Positions 7,756 through 14,068 of a stretch of DNA of 18,976 nucleotides are shown here, piece by piece (position 1 is the stretch's first letter; each line of letters starts with the position of its first letter). Made by a program: the position numbers and the translations under genes. The notes beneath the pieces were generated by a model that saw only the letters and a list, made by a program, of their open reading frames with translations, was not told the DNA's origin and searched no databases. Origin of the DNA: Bacillota bacterium (lineage in GTDB: Bacteria > Bacillota > Clostridia > Oscillospirales > Ruminococcaceae); the NCBI GenBank assembly GCA_023439605.1, contig JAEXNS010000006.1, positions 1 to 18,976 on the forward strand, read 5' to 3'.

Positions 7756-8634
7756 CTACTCTTTTACACCACCAAGTGCAACCCCAGCAATGATAAACTT
7801 TGAACATAATAAGTAAACTATAACTAAAGGTACAATTGAAAGTGCTATAGCTGCGTAAATAACACCGTAATCAGCCATCTTATCATTTGTGGCAATGATA
7901 CTTATAAGCATAGGTAAAGTCAATTGCTCTTCTTTTCTTGACACCAAAATCATTGAAGGCATGTAAAAGTTATTCCAGTTTGCTATAAAAGCAAATATAG
8001 ATTGAACAGCTACTGCAGGCTTCATAATAGGCATACCTATTTGTAAAAATGTTCTAAACTCACTACAACCATCTATTCTCGCTGCTTCAACAATTTCAAG
8101 TGGAAATGATGATTTCATATATTGTCTCATAAAGAAAACAATAGGTGGTGCAGCAATAGCTGGAACTATTAATGGTAAATAAGTGTTTGTTAATCCTAGT
8201 TTATTCATAAACTGTAAGAAACCAACTGAAGTAACTTGCATAGGTATCATCATTACAGAAATAACAAATGTATAAGCTGGGCCTTTTAATCTAAAATCAT
8301 AAACACTTAATCCATATGCAGTTAAACATGAGAAAAATATAGATAAAAAGGTAGCTGATGCAGATATAATAAAGCTATTTTTAAATCCAGTAAAAGCATC
8401 AAATTTATAAGACGGTTCTGTTATTAACTCGTTCAAATTTCGAAACAAATGTGTACTTGGTATAAAAGAAACTCCACTTACAATAGACGTATGAGTTCTA
8501 GTTGAGTTTACAATCAATATATAAATTGGAAGTATACATATCAAAGCCAAAATAGCTAAAAAAACAAAATAAATAACAGACTTTATCATCAAATTCTTAT
8601 TATAATTATCTTTTATATTATAATTTGTACTCAT
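7756..8634 (-). CDS. Carbohydrate ABC transporter permease (CUT1, MalG-like)
   Basis: 292 residues, inner-membrane half of a sugar importer. There is a first membrane helix at about residues 16-40, then five more. The EAA loop that contacts the ATPase is EAARIDGCSEFRTFLQIGMP. The C-terminus AGVALGGVKE is typical of MalG-like proteins. The ATG at 8634 lies 3 nt after the stop of the upstream permease gene. Its ribosome binding site (GGGGGT) is inside the last codons of that gene, so translation is probably coupled. It is the last gene of the operon and is followed by a terminator. No ATPase gene is adjacent, as is common for CUT1 systems in Firmicutes that share an MsmX-type ATPase. Confidence 0.93.
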   Translation of the reverse strand: MSTNYNIKDNYNKNLMIKSVIYFVFLAILALICILPIYILIVNSTRTHTSIVSGVSFIPSTHLFRNLNELITEPSYKFDAFTGFKNSFIISASATFLSIFFSCLTAYGLSVYDFRLKGPAYTFVISVMMIPMQVTSVGFLQFMNKLGLTNTYLPLIVPAIAAPPIVFFMRQYMKSSFPLEIVEAARIDGCSEFRTFLQIGMPIMKPAVAVQSIFAFIANWNNFYMPSMILVSRKEEQLTLPMLISIIATNDKMADYGVIYAAIALSIVPLVIVYLLCSKFIIAGVALGGVKE

Positions 8635-8637
8635 ATG

Positions 8638-9657
8638 TTATCTACCCCCAAATCCGCTATTGTTTGCTTTTATAAGTTTTCTTTGTGCTTTTAGATATTT
8701 CTTTTTAGCTATTTCATCTTTGTCCCTATTCATAAAGAAAGTAACTGAACCTAGAGTTGCTGTAACAAAGAATAAAAGAACTGATGCGGCACCAGAATAA
8801 CCATAGTTTGGTTGAGCTTTATAAAAATGTTGGAATATAAATACTGCAACAGTTTTTACCTGCTCACTTACAGGGTCACCATAGTGGAATAAGAAAGGAA
8901 TATCAAACATTTGTAATCCACCTATCATAGATGTTACAAGTGTATATAATAGAATAGGTTTTAAAAGCGGTACAGTTACATGTCTAAATACTTGCATACC
9001 ATTTGCACCGTCAATATTTGCAGCTTCAAATAAAGATGGACTTATTCCCATGATTCCAGACATAAGCATAATCATAGTATTACCAAACCACATCCAAGTT
9101 TGCATAAACATAACCATTCCTCTAGCGTTTGCAACACCAGTTACAAACTTAATAGGATCGTCTATTAAACCTAAAGAAAGTAACATGTTGTTAATTGGAC
9201 TCTGTTTATAATCACCAAATAAACTTAAAAATAAAGCTGAAACAGATGCAGCTGTAATAATATTTGGCATGTACATAACTACTTTAAAGAAACCCTTACC
9301 TTTTATTTTTAGTTTCAAATCTGTAAACCAAACAGCAAGAGTAAGTGAAATACCTAACTGTGGAATAAAGTTACCGAACCAAATTAATAAAGTGTTGCTC
9401 AATGAAAGTTGAAAACTATTTTTTATTGCTTTTCCAGCTCTATCTGCACTCCCAAATAATAGATACTCAAAATTTTGTAGCCCTACAAAATCGTCAGCTT
9501 TTAATCCATTTCCTTTTGTACTTAAAATAAAAGTATTAATCAATGGCCATAATTGAAAAAAACAATATGTGATAAAAAATGGCAAAATAAAATAATAGCC
9601 ATATTTAGCATAACTGATAGAACGTATTTTAGCTCTGCTCTGTGGAGCTGACGTCAT
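8638..9657 (-). CDS. Sugar ABC transporter permease (CUT1, MalF-like)
   Basis: 339 residues. It has a short basic N-terminus, then a membrane helix from about residue 20 (YYFILPFFITYCFFQLWP) and five more predicted helices. The EAA motif is EAANIDGANGMQVFRHVTVP, which matches binding-protein-dependent sugar permeases. The C-terminal tail is long and basic (RDKDEIAKKKYLKAQRKL) and differs from many MalF homologues. A strong GGGGAGG lies upstream of the ATG at 9657. It sits between the binding protein gene and the second permease gene, and presumably forms a heterodimer with the latter. A strong hairpin lies between it and the binding protein gene. Confidence 0.93.
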   Translation of the reverse strand: MTSAPQSRAKIRSISYAKYGYYFILPFFITYCFFQLWPLINTFILSTKGNGLKADDFVGLQNFEYLLFGSADRAGKAIKNSFQLSLSNTLLIWFGNFIPQLGISLTLAVWFTDLKLKIKGKGFFKVVMYMPNIITAASVSALFLSLFGDYKQSPINNMLLSLGLIDDPIKFVTGVANARGMVMFMQTWMWFGNTMIMLMSGIMGISPSLFEAANIDGANGMQVFRHVTVPLLKPILLYTLVTSMIGGLQMFDIPFLFHYGDPVSEQVKTVAVFIFQHFYKAQPNYGYSGAASVLLFFVTATLGSVTFFMNRDKDEIAKKKYLKAQRKLIKANNSGFGGR

Positions 9658-9697
9658 AATAAATCCTCCCCATAATATAGTAAAATACTATAAACAC

Positions 9698-9728
9698 ATC
9701 TATGGAATGGCTATACCATTCCATAGAT
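9698..9728 (-). promoter_or_regulatory. Intercistronic hairpin between binding protein and permease genes
   Basis: A perfect 13-bp stem (9698-9710 with 9716-9728; core CTATGGAATGG/CCATTCCATAG) and a 5-nt loop, with no T run after it on the minus strand. In many sugar ABC operons a stem-loop here protects the 3' end of the binding protein mRNA or partly attenuates transcription, giving more binding protein than permease. That role is inferred here. Confidence 0.7.
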
Positions 9729-9754
9729 TATGTTTAAATTGTATTAATTAGTTA

Positions 9755-11182
9755 TTATTTAACTGTTATGTCAGGTAATAATTCAGCTACTTTATCTTTG
9801 AATTGTTCCATAACAGCATCTTCAGAAGCAAGCTTACCATCACAGTAGTCAATTACAGCGTTGTTAAATGCACCTCTTATAGTCGCATCATAAGGAGTAA
9901 TTGTTTTTAATGAAATCTGACCAGCTGCTTCATTCAATACTTTAAAATGGTCTTGACCATTAAAGATTGCAGGTTTGTTTGTACCTTCAGCAACTATTTC
10001 TTCCATAACTACTTTGTTGCTCATGTATTCTGGTCTTTCAAGTGCATATTTTTTAACTGTTTCTTTATTGATTGTGAAGTATTCGATGAATGATTTAACA
10101 AGATCAGCATTATCTGTTTTCTTATGTGCAGTCATCCAAGTACCACCCCAGAAATAAGCTTGTGGTCCTTCAACCATAGCCCACTTACCGAATGTTGGGC
10201 CGCCTTCTCCGCCAGCAGCTTTATCAAGAATAATTTTAACACCCCAAGTTGAGATGAAGTAACCCATTACGCTATCTGTTTGACCAAGTGCAAACCAAGC
10301 ATCGTTCCATTGGCTAATATCTGTTACATATTTCTTTTCTCTCATAGTTTTTGCCATTGAGATAAATTTAGTAGCACTTTCGTCAACTACTAATTCATCA
10401 TTTTCTACCCATGGAGTTTTTCTATCTGAACTAAATACTTGCCACATACCGGATACTGTTGCAGCCATAGCTGTAGCACCTTTTGAAGCTGTAGCTAATT
10501 CTTCAGCTGATTTCATAAATGTATCCCAGTCAGCAACTTTCTTTTGCATATCTTCAGGAGTTTTAACACCTAAATATTTTTCAGCCAAGTCAGTTCTATA
10601 AGCATAACCACCAGGACAAGCTTGCCAAGCAACACCTTTAAGAACACCATTTTTGTCTTTACCAACTTCTAGTGTGTATCCATAAAGATCAGAGAAATCT
10701 TCTTCTTTTAATCCAATATCTGACAAAGGAGCTGTTACTTCATCGTCATCAAGGTATCTACGAGCCCAATCAGCTTCAACTAAAAGTAAGTCAATATCGT
10801 CTCCACTCATAAAATATTGGTCATATAAGTCAGCTGCTTCTCCGCCGCCAACACCATGATTAACGAAATTTGGTTTTGCTCCACCTAAATCAGTATCTTT
10901 TTCCCACATTGGAAGCATTACGTCCACATCGTCTGGTGTCCAACACATAATTGTGAATGTATCTCCACCTGTTTTTAGCTTAACTTCTCCGTTACCAGCG
11001 TCTGAACTAGCGTCTGAACTAGCATCTGAACTTTCTGATGCAGATGAAGATGAAGAATCTTCAGCTTTTGATGATGAAGATGATTCTGAAGTAGATGATG
11101 TGTCACCACCACAACCCACGAAAACTGATGCAGTAAGTGCTAAAGCAGCAACTAGTGCCAAGATTTTTTTAGTTTTTTTCAT
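9755..11182 (-). CDS. Extracellular sugar-binding lipoprotein of the ABC importer
   Basis: 475 residues. A type II signal peptide (MKKTKKILAL, then hydrophobic) ends at a lipobox FVGC, with Cys24 as the lipidated residue. Residues about 28-66 form a Ser/Glu/Asp/Ala linker. The mature domain begins around GDTFTIMCW and resembles family 1 solute-binding proteins, which capture mono- or oligosaccharides for CUT1 importers. The many Trp/Tyr residues (WARRYL, WQACPGGYAY, YFWGGTWM) fit sugar stacking. The start ATG at 11182 has GGAGG about 9 nt upstream. It is the first gene of the operon, and codon use looks more selected than its neighbours, as expected of an abundant protein. The ligand cannot be assigned. 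Confidence 0.93.
   Translation of the reverse strand: MKKTKKILALVAALALTASVFVGCGGDTSSTSESSSSSKAEDSSSSSASESSDASSDASSDAGNGEVKLKTGGDTFTIMCWTPDDVDVMLPMWEKDTDLGGAKPNFVNHGVGGGEAADLYDQYFMSGDDIDLLLVEADWARRYLDDDEVTAPLSDIGLKEEDFSDLYGYTLEVGKDKNGVLKGVAWQACPGGYAYRTDLAEKYLGVKTPEDMQKKVADWDTFMKSAEELATASKGATAMAATVSGMWQVFSSDRKTPWVENDELVVDESATKFISMAKTMREKKYVTDISQWNDAWFALGQTDSVMGYFISTWGVKIILDKAAGGEGGPTFGKWAMVEGPQAYFWGGTWMTAHKKTDNADLVKSFIEYFTINKETVKKYALERPEYMSNKVVMEEIVAEGTNKPAIFNGQDHFKVLNEAAGQISLKTITPYDATIRGAFNNAVIDYCDGKLASEDAVMEQFKDKVAELLPDITVK
10998..11033 (-). repeat. 12-bp tandem repeat in the lipoprotein linker
   Basis: Three in-frame copies of a 12-bp unit (GCGTCTGAACTA twice exactly, then GCATCTGAACTT, written on the plus strand). 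They encode repeated Ser-Asp-Ala-Ser steps in the linker just after the lipid anchor. Copy number could change by slippage without breaking the frame. Confidence 0.85.
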
Positions 11183-11223
11183 TTAAAATTTCCTCCTTAA
11201 TAATTATATTATATTTTATAAAT

Positions 11224-11258
11224 ATAATAGCAAATGTTTTTTGTGTATTTAAACACAA
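11224..11258 (-). promoter_or_regulatory. Promoter and candidate operator of the sugar ABC operon
   Basis: On the minus strand an extended -10, TGC followed by TATTAT (11224-11229), lies about 42 nt upstream of the binding protein ATG. No good -35 hexamer is seen at the expected distance. That position is occupied by an 18-bp palindrome, TTGTGT (11241-11246)/ACACAA (11253-11258) with a 6-bp AT centre. A weak -35 overlapped by a palindrome suits an operator, and the LacI-type gene just upstream is the obvious candidate. Against this, the centre lacks the CG step common in LacI-family operators. Confidence 0.4.
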
Positions 11259-11326
11259 TTTTATTTAACATTATTTTATTATAAACAAAATAATGAAATA
11301 AATCAATAGTAATTTATATAAAAATG

Positions 11327-12349
11327 TTATAAATTTAATAAATCTTTAACTGTTTCTCCTTCTAAAAACTCACCCTTAATGACCATGCTTCTGCTTGATA
11401 ATGGCACAGATTCTTTTTTTACTAATCTAAGCAATAATTTAGCAGCACTTAAGCCAATCAGGTTTGCATCCTGTCTTACAGTTGTAAGTTTTGGACGACT
11501 AGCTTGTGAAAGAAAAAACCCATCGTATCCCACTAAAGATACATCATCTGGTATTTTTATTCCTGCCTCATTTAATACTTTCGATATGCAAAAAGCTGCA
11601 AAATCATCAGGTGCAATTATACAAGTGGGAGGTTCATAAAGACTCATCATATCTAAAACAATTTTTTCAACCAAAATAGGATCATAATATTTACCCTGCT
11701 TCATATAATCTTCTTCTACAGGTATTTCTAATTTATTCATTGTTTCTAAAAAAGCATTTAATCTGACTGTTGTTACTTGAGAACTATCACCGTATATGTA
11801 TGCTATTTTACGATGACCTTTTTCATGTACAAATTGAACTATTTCCTCCATACCTTTTTTATTATCTGAAACAACAGAATAATTTTTCATTGAAAAAAAA
11901 TCTATAGTAACTGCTGGAATATCACTATTTAATAGTTTTATAATTTCACTATCATAAAAATCCACACAAGCAATCACAACTCCATCAACGTTTCTATACT
12001 TACAATGCTCATAAAAAGACATTGGAGAATTCCCAACTAAATTATTACTTATAAACATCAGGTCATAACCATTTTTTTCAACTTCTTTTTTCAAGCTATT
12101 TAATACAGAGGAAAAATAATTATGTACTAGCCCATTTCCAGAATTATCAACGAATATAATGCCTATATTGTAGGTAACATTTGTCTTTAATGCTTTTGCT
12201 TGTGAATTTGGTAAATAACCCAATTCCTTTGCTACTTCTTTTATTTTATTTTTTGTATTTGTACTTATGTCAGAATGATTATTTAATGCTTTACTGACTG
12301 TTGCTATAGATACGCCACATTTTTCAGCGATATTTTTTATTGAAATCAT
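11327..12349 (-). CDS. LacI-family transcriptional regulator
   Basis: 340 residues from the preferred ATG at 12349 (MISIKNIAEKCGVS), which gives the standard LacI N-terminus. An in-frame GTG at 12361 would add four residues but is not needed. Helix-turn-helix at residues 4-24 (VSIATVSKALNN). The hinge helix at about 47-56 (PNSQAKALKT) keeps the Leu54 that intercalates in the minor groove. A periplasmic-binding-protein-like sensor domain follows from about residue 61 (YNIGIIFVD), with VDGVVIACVDF, PDDFAAFCISKVL and DDVSLVGYDGF typical of the family. It is encoded directly upstream of the sugar ABC operon in the same direction. It probably senses that sugar and controls the operon, by binding near 11241-11258 or elsewhere. 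Confidence 0.92.
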   Translation of the reverse strand: MISIKNIAEKCGVSIATVSKALNNHSDISTNTKNKIKEVAKELGYLPNSQAKALKTNVTYNIGIIFVDNSGNGLVHNYFSSVLNSLKKEVEKNGYDLMFISNNLVGNSPMSFYEHCKYRNVDGVVIACVDFYDSEIIKLLNSDIPAVTIDFFSMKNYSVVSDNKKGMEEIVQFVHEKGHRKIAYIYGDSSQVTTVRLNAFLETMNKLEIPVEEDYMKQGKYYDPILVEKIVLDMMSLYEPPTCIIAPDDFAAFCISKVLNEAGIKIPDDVSLVGYDGFFLSQASRPKLTTVRQDANLIGLSAAKLLLRLVKKESVPLSSRSMVIKGEFLEGETVKDLLNL

Positions 12350-12407
12350 AAATTTACCCACATTATCTACTATACAACATTGTTTCTTTAAAATACTTAG
12401 TAAGATA

Positions 12408-12436
12408 AATATACGCTAATTATAGAAAAAAGTCAA
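12408..12436 (-). promoter_or_regulatory. Promoter of the lacI-type gene
   Basis: On the minus strand, TTGACT (12431-12436), 17 nt, then TATATT (12408-12413), about 58 nt upstream of the ATG. No clear copy of the TTGTGT/ACACAA palindrome is present nearby, so autoregulation is not indicated. Between the two divergent promoters (12437-12619) only AT-rich sequence is visible. Confidence 0.65.
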
Positions 12437-12619
12437 TTATTAATACCAATCCTTAATAATTTTTGAACATAATTCACAGTTTTGTTTTGAATTATTTATT
12501 TAAAATGTACACTAAATTAACGAAATTTAAACAAAGTTAACAAAATGGTTAAAAAGTTTTTATTAAAAAGGTTATCTAATGTACATAAATTATTTAATAT
12601 ATAAAATATATAAATTTAA

Positions 12620-12649
12620 TTGATTTTGATAACTTAATAATGTTATAAT
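12620..12649 (+). promoter_or_regulatory. Promoter of the small DUF2185-like gene
   Basis: TTGATT (12620-12625), 18 nt, then TATAAT (12644-12649), with TGT just before the -10 giving an extended -10. The -10 lies 31 nt upstream of the preferred ATG. Confidence 0.65.
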
Positions 12650-12680
12650 TATATAAAATAAATTTATGGAGGTTTTAAAA

Positions 12681-12998
12681 ATGTCTCTTTATCCTTTTTA
12701 TAAAAAACCAAATTTGCTTGTTTTCACATGCACTCATGTTCTAGAAGAACATCTTCCTGTTAGCTATGTTGCACATCACTTTGATGATAATAATTGGGAA
12801 TTTTTATGTAGTAAAAACCATACTGATTTAGATGCAGTTATTATAAACATAATCGAACTTTGCGAAATAGATCCAAGTCTTAAATCAATATCTGATTTAC
12901 CTGTGGGGCATTATGCAACAAGAGAAAATAAAAATGACAAATGGAAAATTTGTCGAATCAAGGATGAACCTTGTTATGCACCACTAAAACACAATTAA
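12681..12998 (+). CDS. Small cytosolic protein, DUF2185-like
   Basis: 105 residues from the ATG at 12681. GGAGG at 12668-12672 lies 8 nt upstream and overlaps an earlier in-frame ATG (12666), so the earlier codon is part of the ribosome binding site. No signal peptide or membrane helix. The order of motifs (VFTCTHVLE, YVAHHFDDNNWEFLC, DAVIINIIELCEIDPSL, DLPVGHYATRE) resembles DUF2185/Imm33-type proteins from memory of the family pattern. Some of those are predicted toxin immunity proteins, but no toxin gene is nearby, so the function is unknown. It has its own extended -10 promoter, faces away from lacI and converges on the response regulator gene, and so appears monocistronic. Confidence 0.75.
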   Translation: MSLYPFYKKPNLLVFTCTHVLEEHLPVSYVAHHFDDNNWEFLCSKNHTDLDAVIINIIELCEIDPSLKSISDLPVGHYATRENKNDKWKICRIKDEPCYAPLKHN

Positions 12999-13020
12999 TT
13001 ATATATTAATTTTTTCTTTT
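12994..13020 (+). terminator. Weak terminator after the small gene
   Basis: A 6-bp AT-only stem (ATTAAT at 12994-12999 and 13005-13010) overlaps the stop codon and is followed by TTTTTCTTTT. It is weak because the stem has no G-C pair. The inverted repeat further downstream may help. Confidence 0.35.
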
Positions 13021-13149
13021 AGTCAAGTATTTTGTCTTATTTTTTATGTATTTTTAATATATTGTAACCAAATTTTTATATCTTTATTAGAGTAATCTTA
13101 AAAAAATTGCTGATATTTTACTTTATTGTGTATATTATCGCTTGTTTAA

Positions 13150-13215
13150 TTGAATATTTTAATTAAACAACTTATATTAATTAATTTAATATTTATATTT
13201 AATTAAAATATTCAA
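13150..13215. repeat. 18-bp perfect inverted repeat in the convergent intergenic region
   Basis: TTGAATATTTTAATTAAA (13150-13167) and its exact reverse complement (13198-13215) flank a 30-bp AT spacer. A second, outer pair, AGTAATCTT (13091-13099)/AAGATTACT (13227-13235), surrounds it. The region lies between the convergent small gene and response regulator gene. It may be a bidirectional transcription end signal or the remnant of a small repeat. No T run follows either arm. Confidence 0.6.
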
Positions 13216-13261
13216 AATTTTATTAAAAGATTACTATAATTTTTATTGATAAATTGATTTT

Positions 13262-13888
13262 TTATAAAATATTATTTTTTAATGCAAATACTGCTAGTTG
13301 TGTTCTATCTTTATAATTTAATTTTTCTAACATTTTAGAAACATTATTTCTAACGGTTCCTTCCGCAATAAAAAGTTTTGTAGCTATCGTTTTATTGTCA
13401 TAACCTTTTGCAATAAGTCTTAAAACATCTATTTCTCGCTCAGTTAAATCTGTCACTATTTCATCAACATCTGGTGATAGTTTTGTCCTTATATTACTAT
13501 AAACATTTGAACAAAAAATATTCATCCCCATATTTACAGCTTTTATTGAATTAATAATTTTTTCATCTGACATTTCCTTTAATATGTATCCGTCAGCACC
13601 GTTCAAAATTGCTTTTGATATTGTTTCATCATCATCAAAAGTAGTAAGAACAAGTATTTTTGATTGAGGACAATTTTCTTTTATTTTTCTTATTCCATAT
13701 TCTCCATCAAATTCCGGCATTCTCATATCCATTATAACGATATCAGGCATTAATCTTTTACATTTTAAATAAGCGTCTCTCCCATCATTCGCTAACGCTA
13801 CTACTTTTATTTCCTTGTCTTGAGATAAAACCGCCTCTAAACTTTCTCTTATAATTTGAATATCATCTGCAATTAATATTCTAATCAT
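13262..13888 (-). CDS. NarL/FixJ-type response regulator
   Basis: 208 residues from the ATG at 13888. An in-frame GTG at 13897 lies inside the AAGGTGAG ribosome binding site and is rejected as start. The receiver domain (residues 1-115) has Asp8 and Asp9, phosphoacceptor Asp54 in VIMDMRMPEFDG, Thr82/Thr83 and Lys104 in YILKEM. A LuxR-type helix-turn-helix occupies about 148-205 (LTEREIDVLRLIAKGYDNKTIA). It should be phosphorylated by the kinase encoded upstream and bind DNA as a dimer. The genes are separated by 180 nt that hold copy B of the palindromic element. This is wider than usual for a two-component pair, but the order and orientation support a single unit. Confidence 0.94.
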   Translation of the reverse strand: MIRILIADDIQIIRESLEAVLSQDKEIKVVALANDGRDAYLKCKRLMPDIVIMDMRMPEFDGEYGIRKIKENCPQSKILVLTTFDDDETISKAILNGADGYILKEMSDEKIINSIKAVNMGMNIFCSNVYSNIRTKLSPDVDEIVTDLTEREIDVLRLIAKGYDNKTIATKLFIAEGTVRNNVSKMLEKLNYKDRTQLAVFALKNNIL

Positions 13889-13910
13889 ATTTCTCACCTT
13901 TTCTGTTACT

Positions 13911-14033
13911 GTTCAGCCATATGTATAGGGCAAAGATATTTTACCGAAAGTCTAGGGCTATCTAAATGCCCAATTGACTCCGCAGAATCAAAATCCTTGC
14001 AAAACCATAAACCTTACCTTTATAAGCTGAATA
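13911..14033 (-). repeat. Palindromic element, copy B, between kinase and regulator genes
   Basis: A 123-bp relative of the element at 5302-5409, on the opposite strand. Read on the minus strand it starts TATTCAGCTTATAAAGG and ends ATATGGCTGAAC. The core GGTTTTGCAAGGATTT is identical to copy A, and GTTTTGC can still pair with GTAAAAT, with G-C replaced by G-U. The middle differs in sequence but forms its own small hairpins (GATTC/GAGTC and GGGC/GCCC), so structure seems better kept than sequence. It lies 35 nt after the kinase stop and 22 nt before the regulator ATG. It would be in the mRNA of the unit if the three genes are cotranscribed. Confidence 0.7.
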
Positions 14034-14068
14034 GCAACCTTTTATAGAATTTTTTAACAAAAAATTAT

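Noticed and set aside
10953..11186. Plus-strand ORF opposite the lipoprotein signal and linker
   Set aside because: It is the mirror of the Ser/Glu/Asp-rich repeat coding; it has no ribosome binding site and the minus-strand frame is clearly the real gene.
11269..11295. 9-bp AT inverted repeat after lacI as a terminator
   Set aside because: The stem has only one G-C pair and no T run follows on the minus strand; too weak to call.
12350..12361. GTG start for the LacI-type regulator
   Set aside because: It adds four residues before the standard LacI N-terminus; the ATG at 12349 fits the family better, although its ribosome binding site is weak.
12666..12680. Upstream ATG for the small DUF2185-like gene
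   Set aside because: This ATG overlaps GGAGG, the ribosome binding site of the ATG at 12681, and has no binding site of its own.
13889..13897. GTG start for the response regulator, three residues upstream
   Set aside because: The GTG is part of the AAGGTGAG ribosome binding site; the ATG at 13888 is correctly spaced from it and gives the usual MIRILIADD start.
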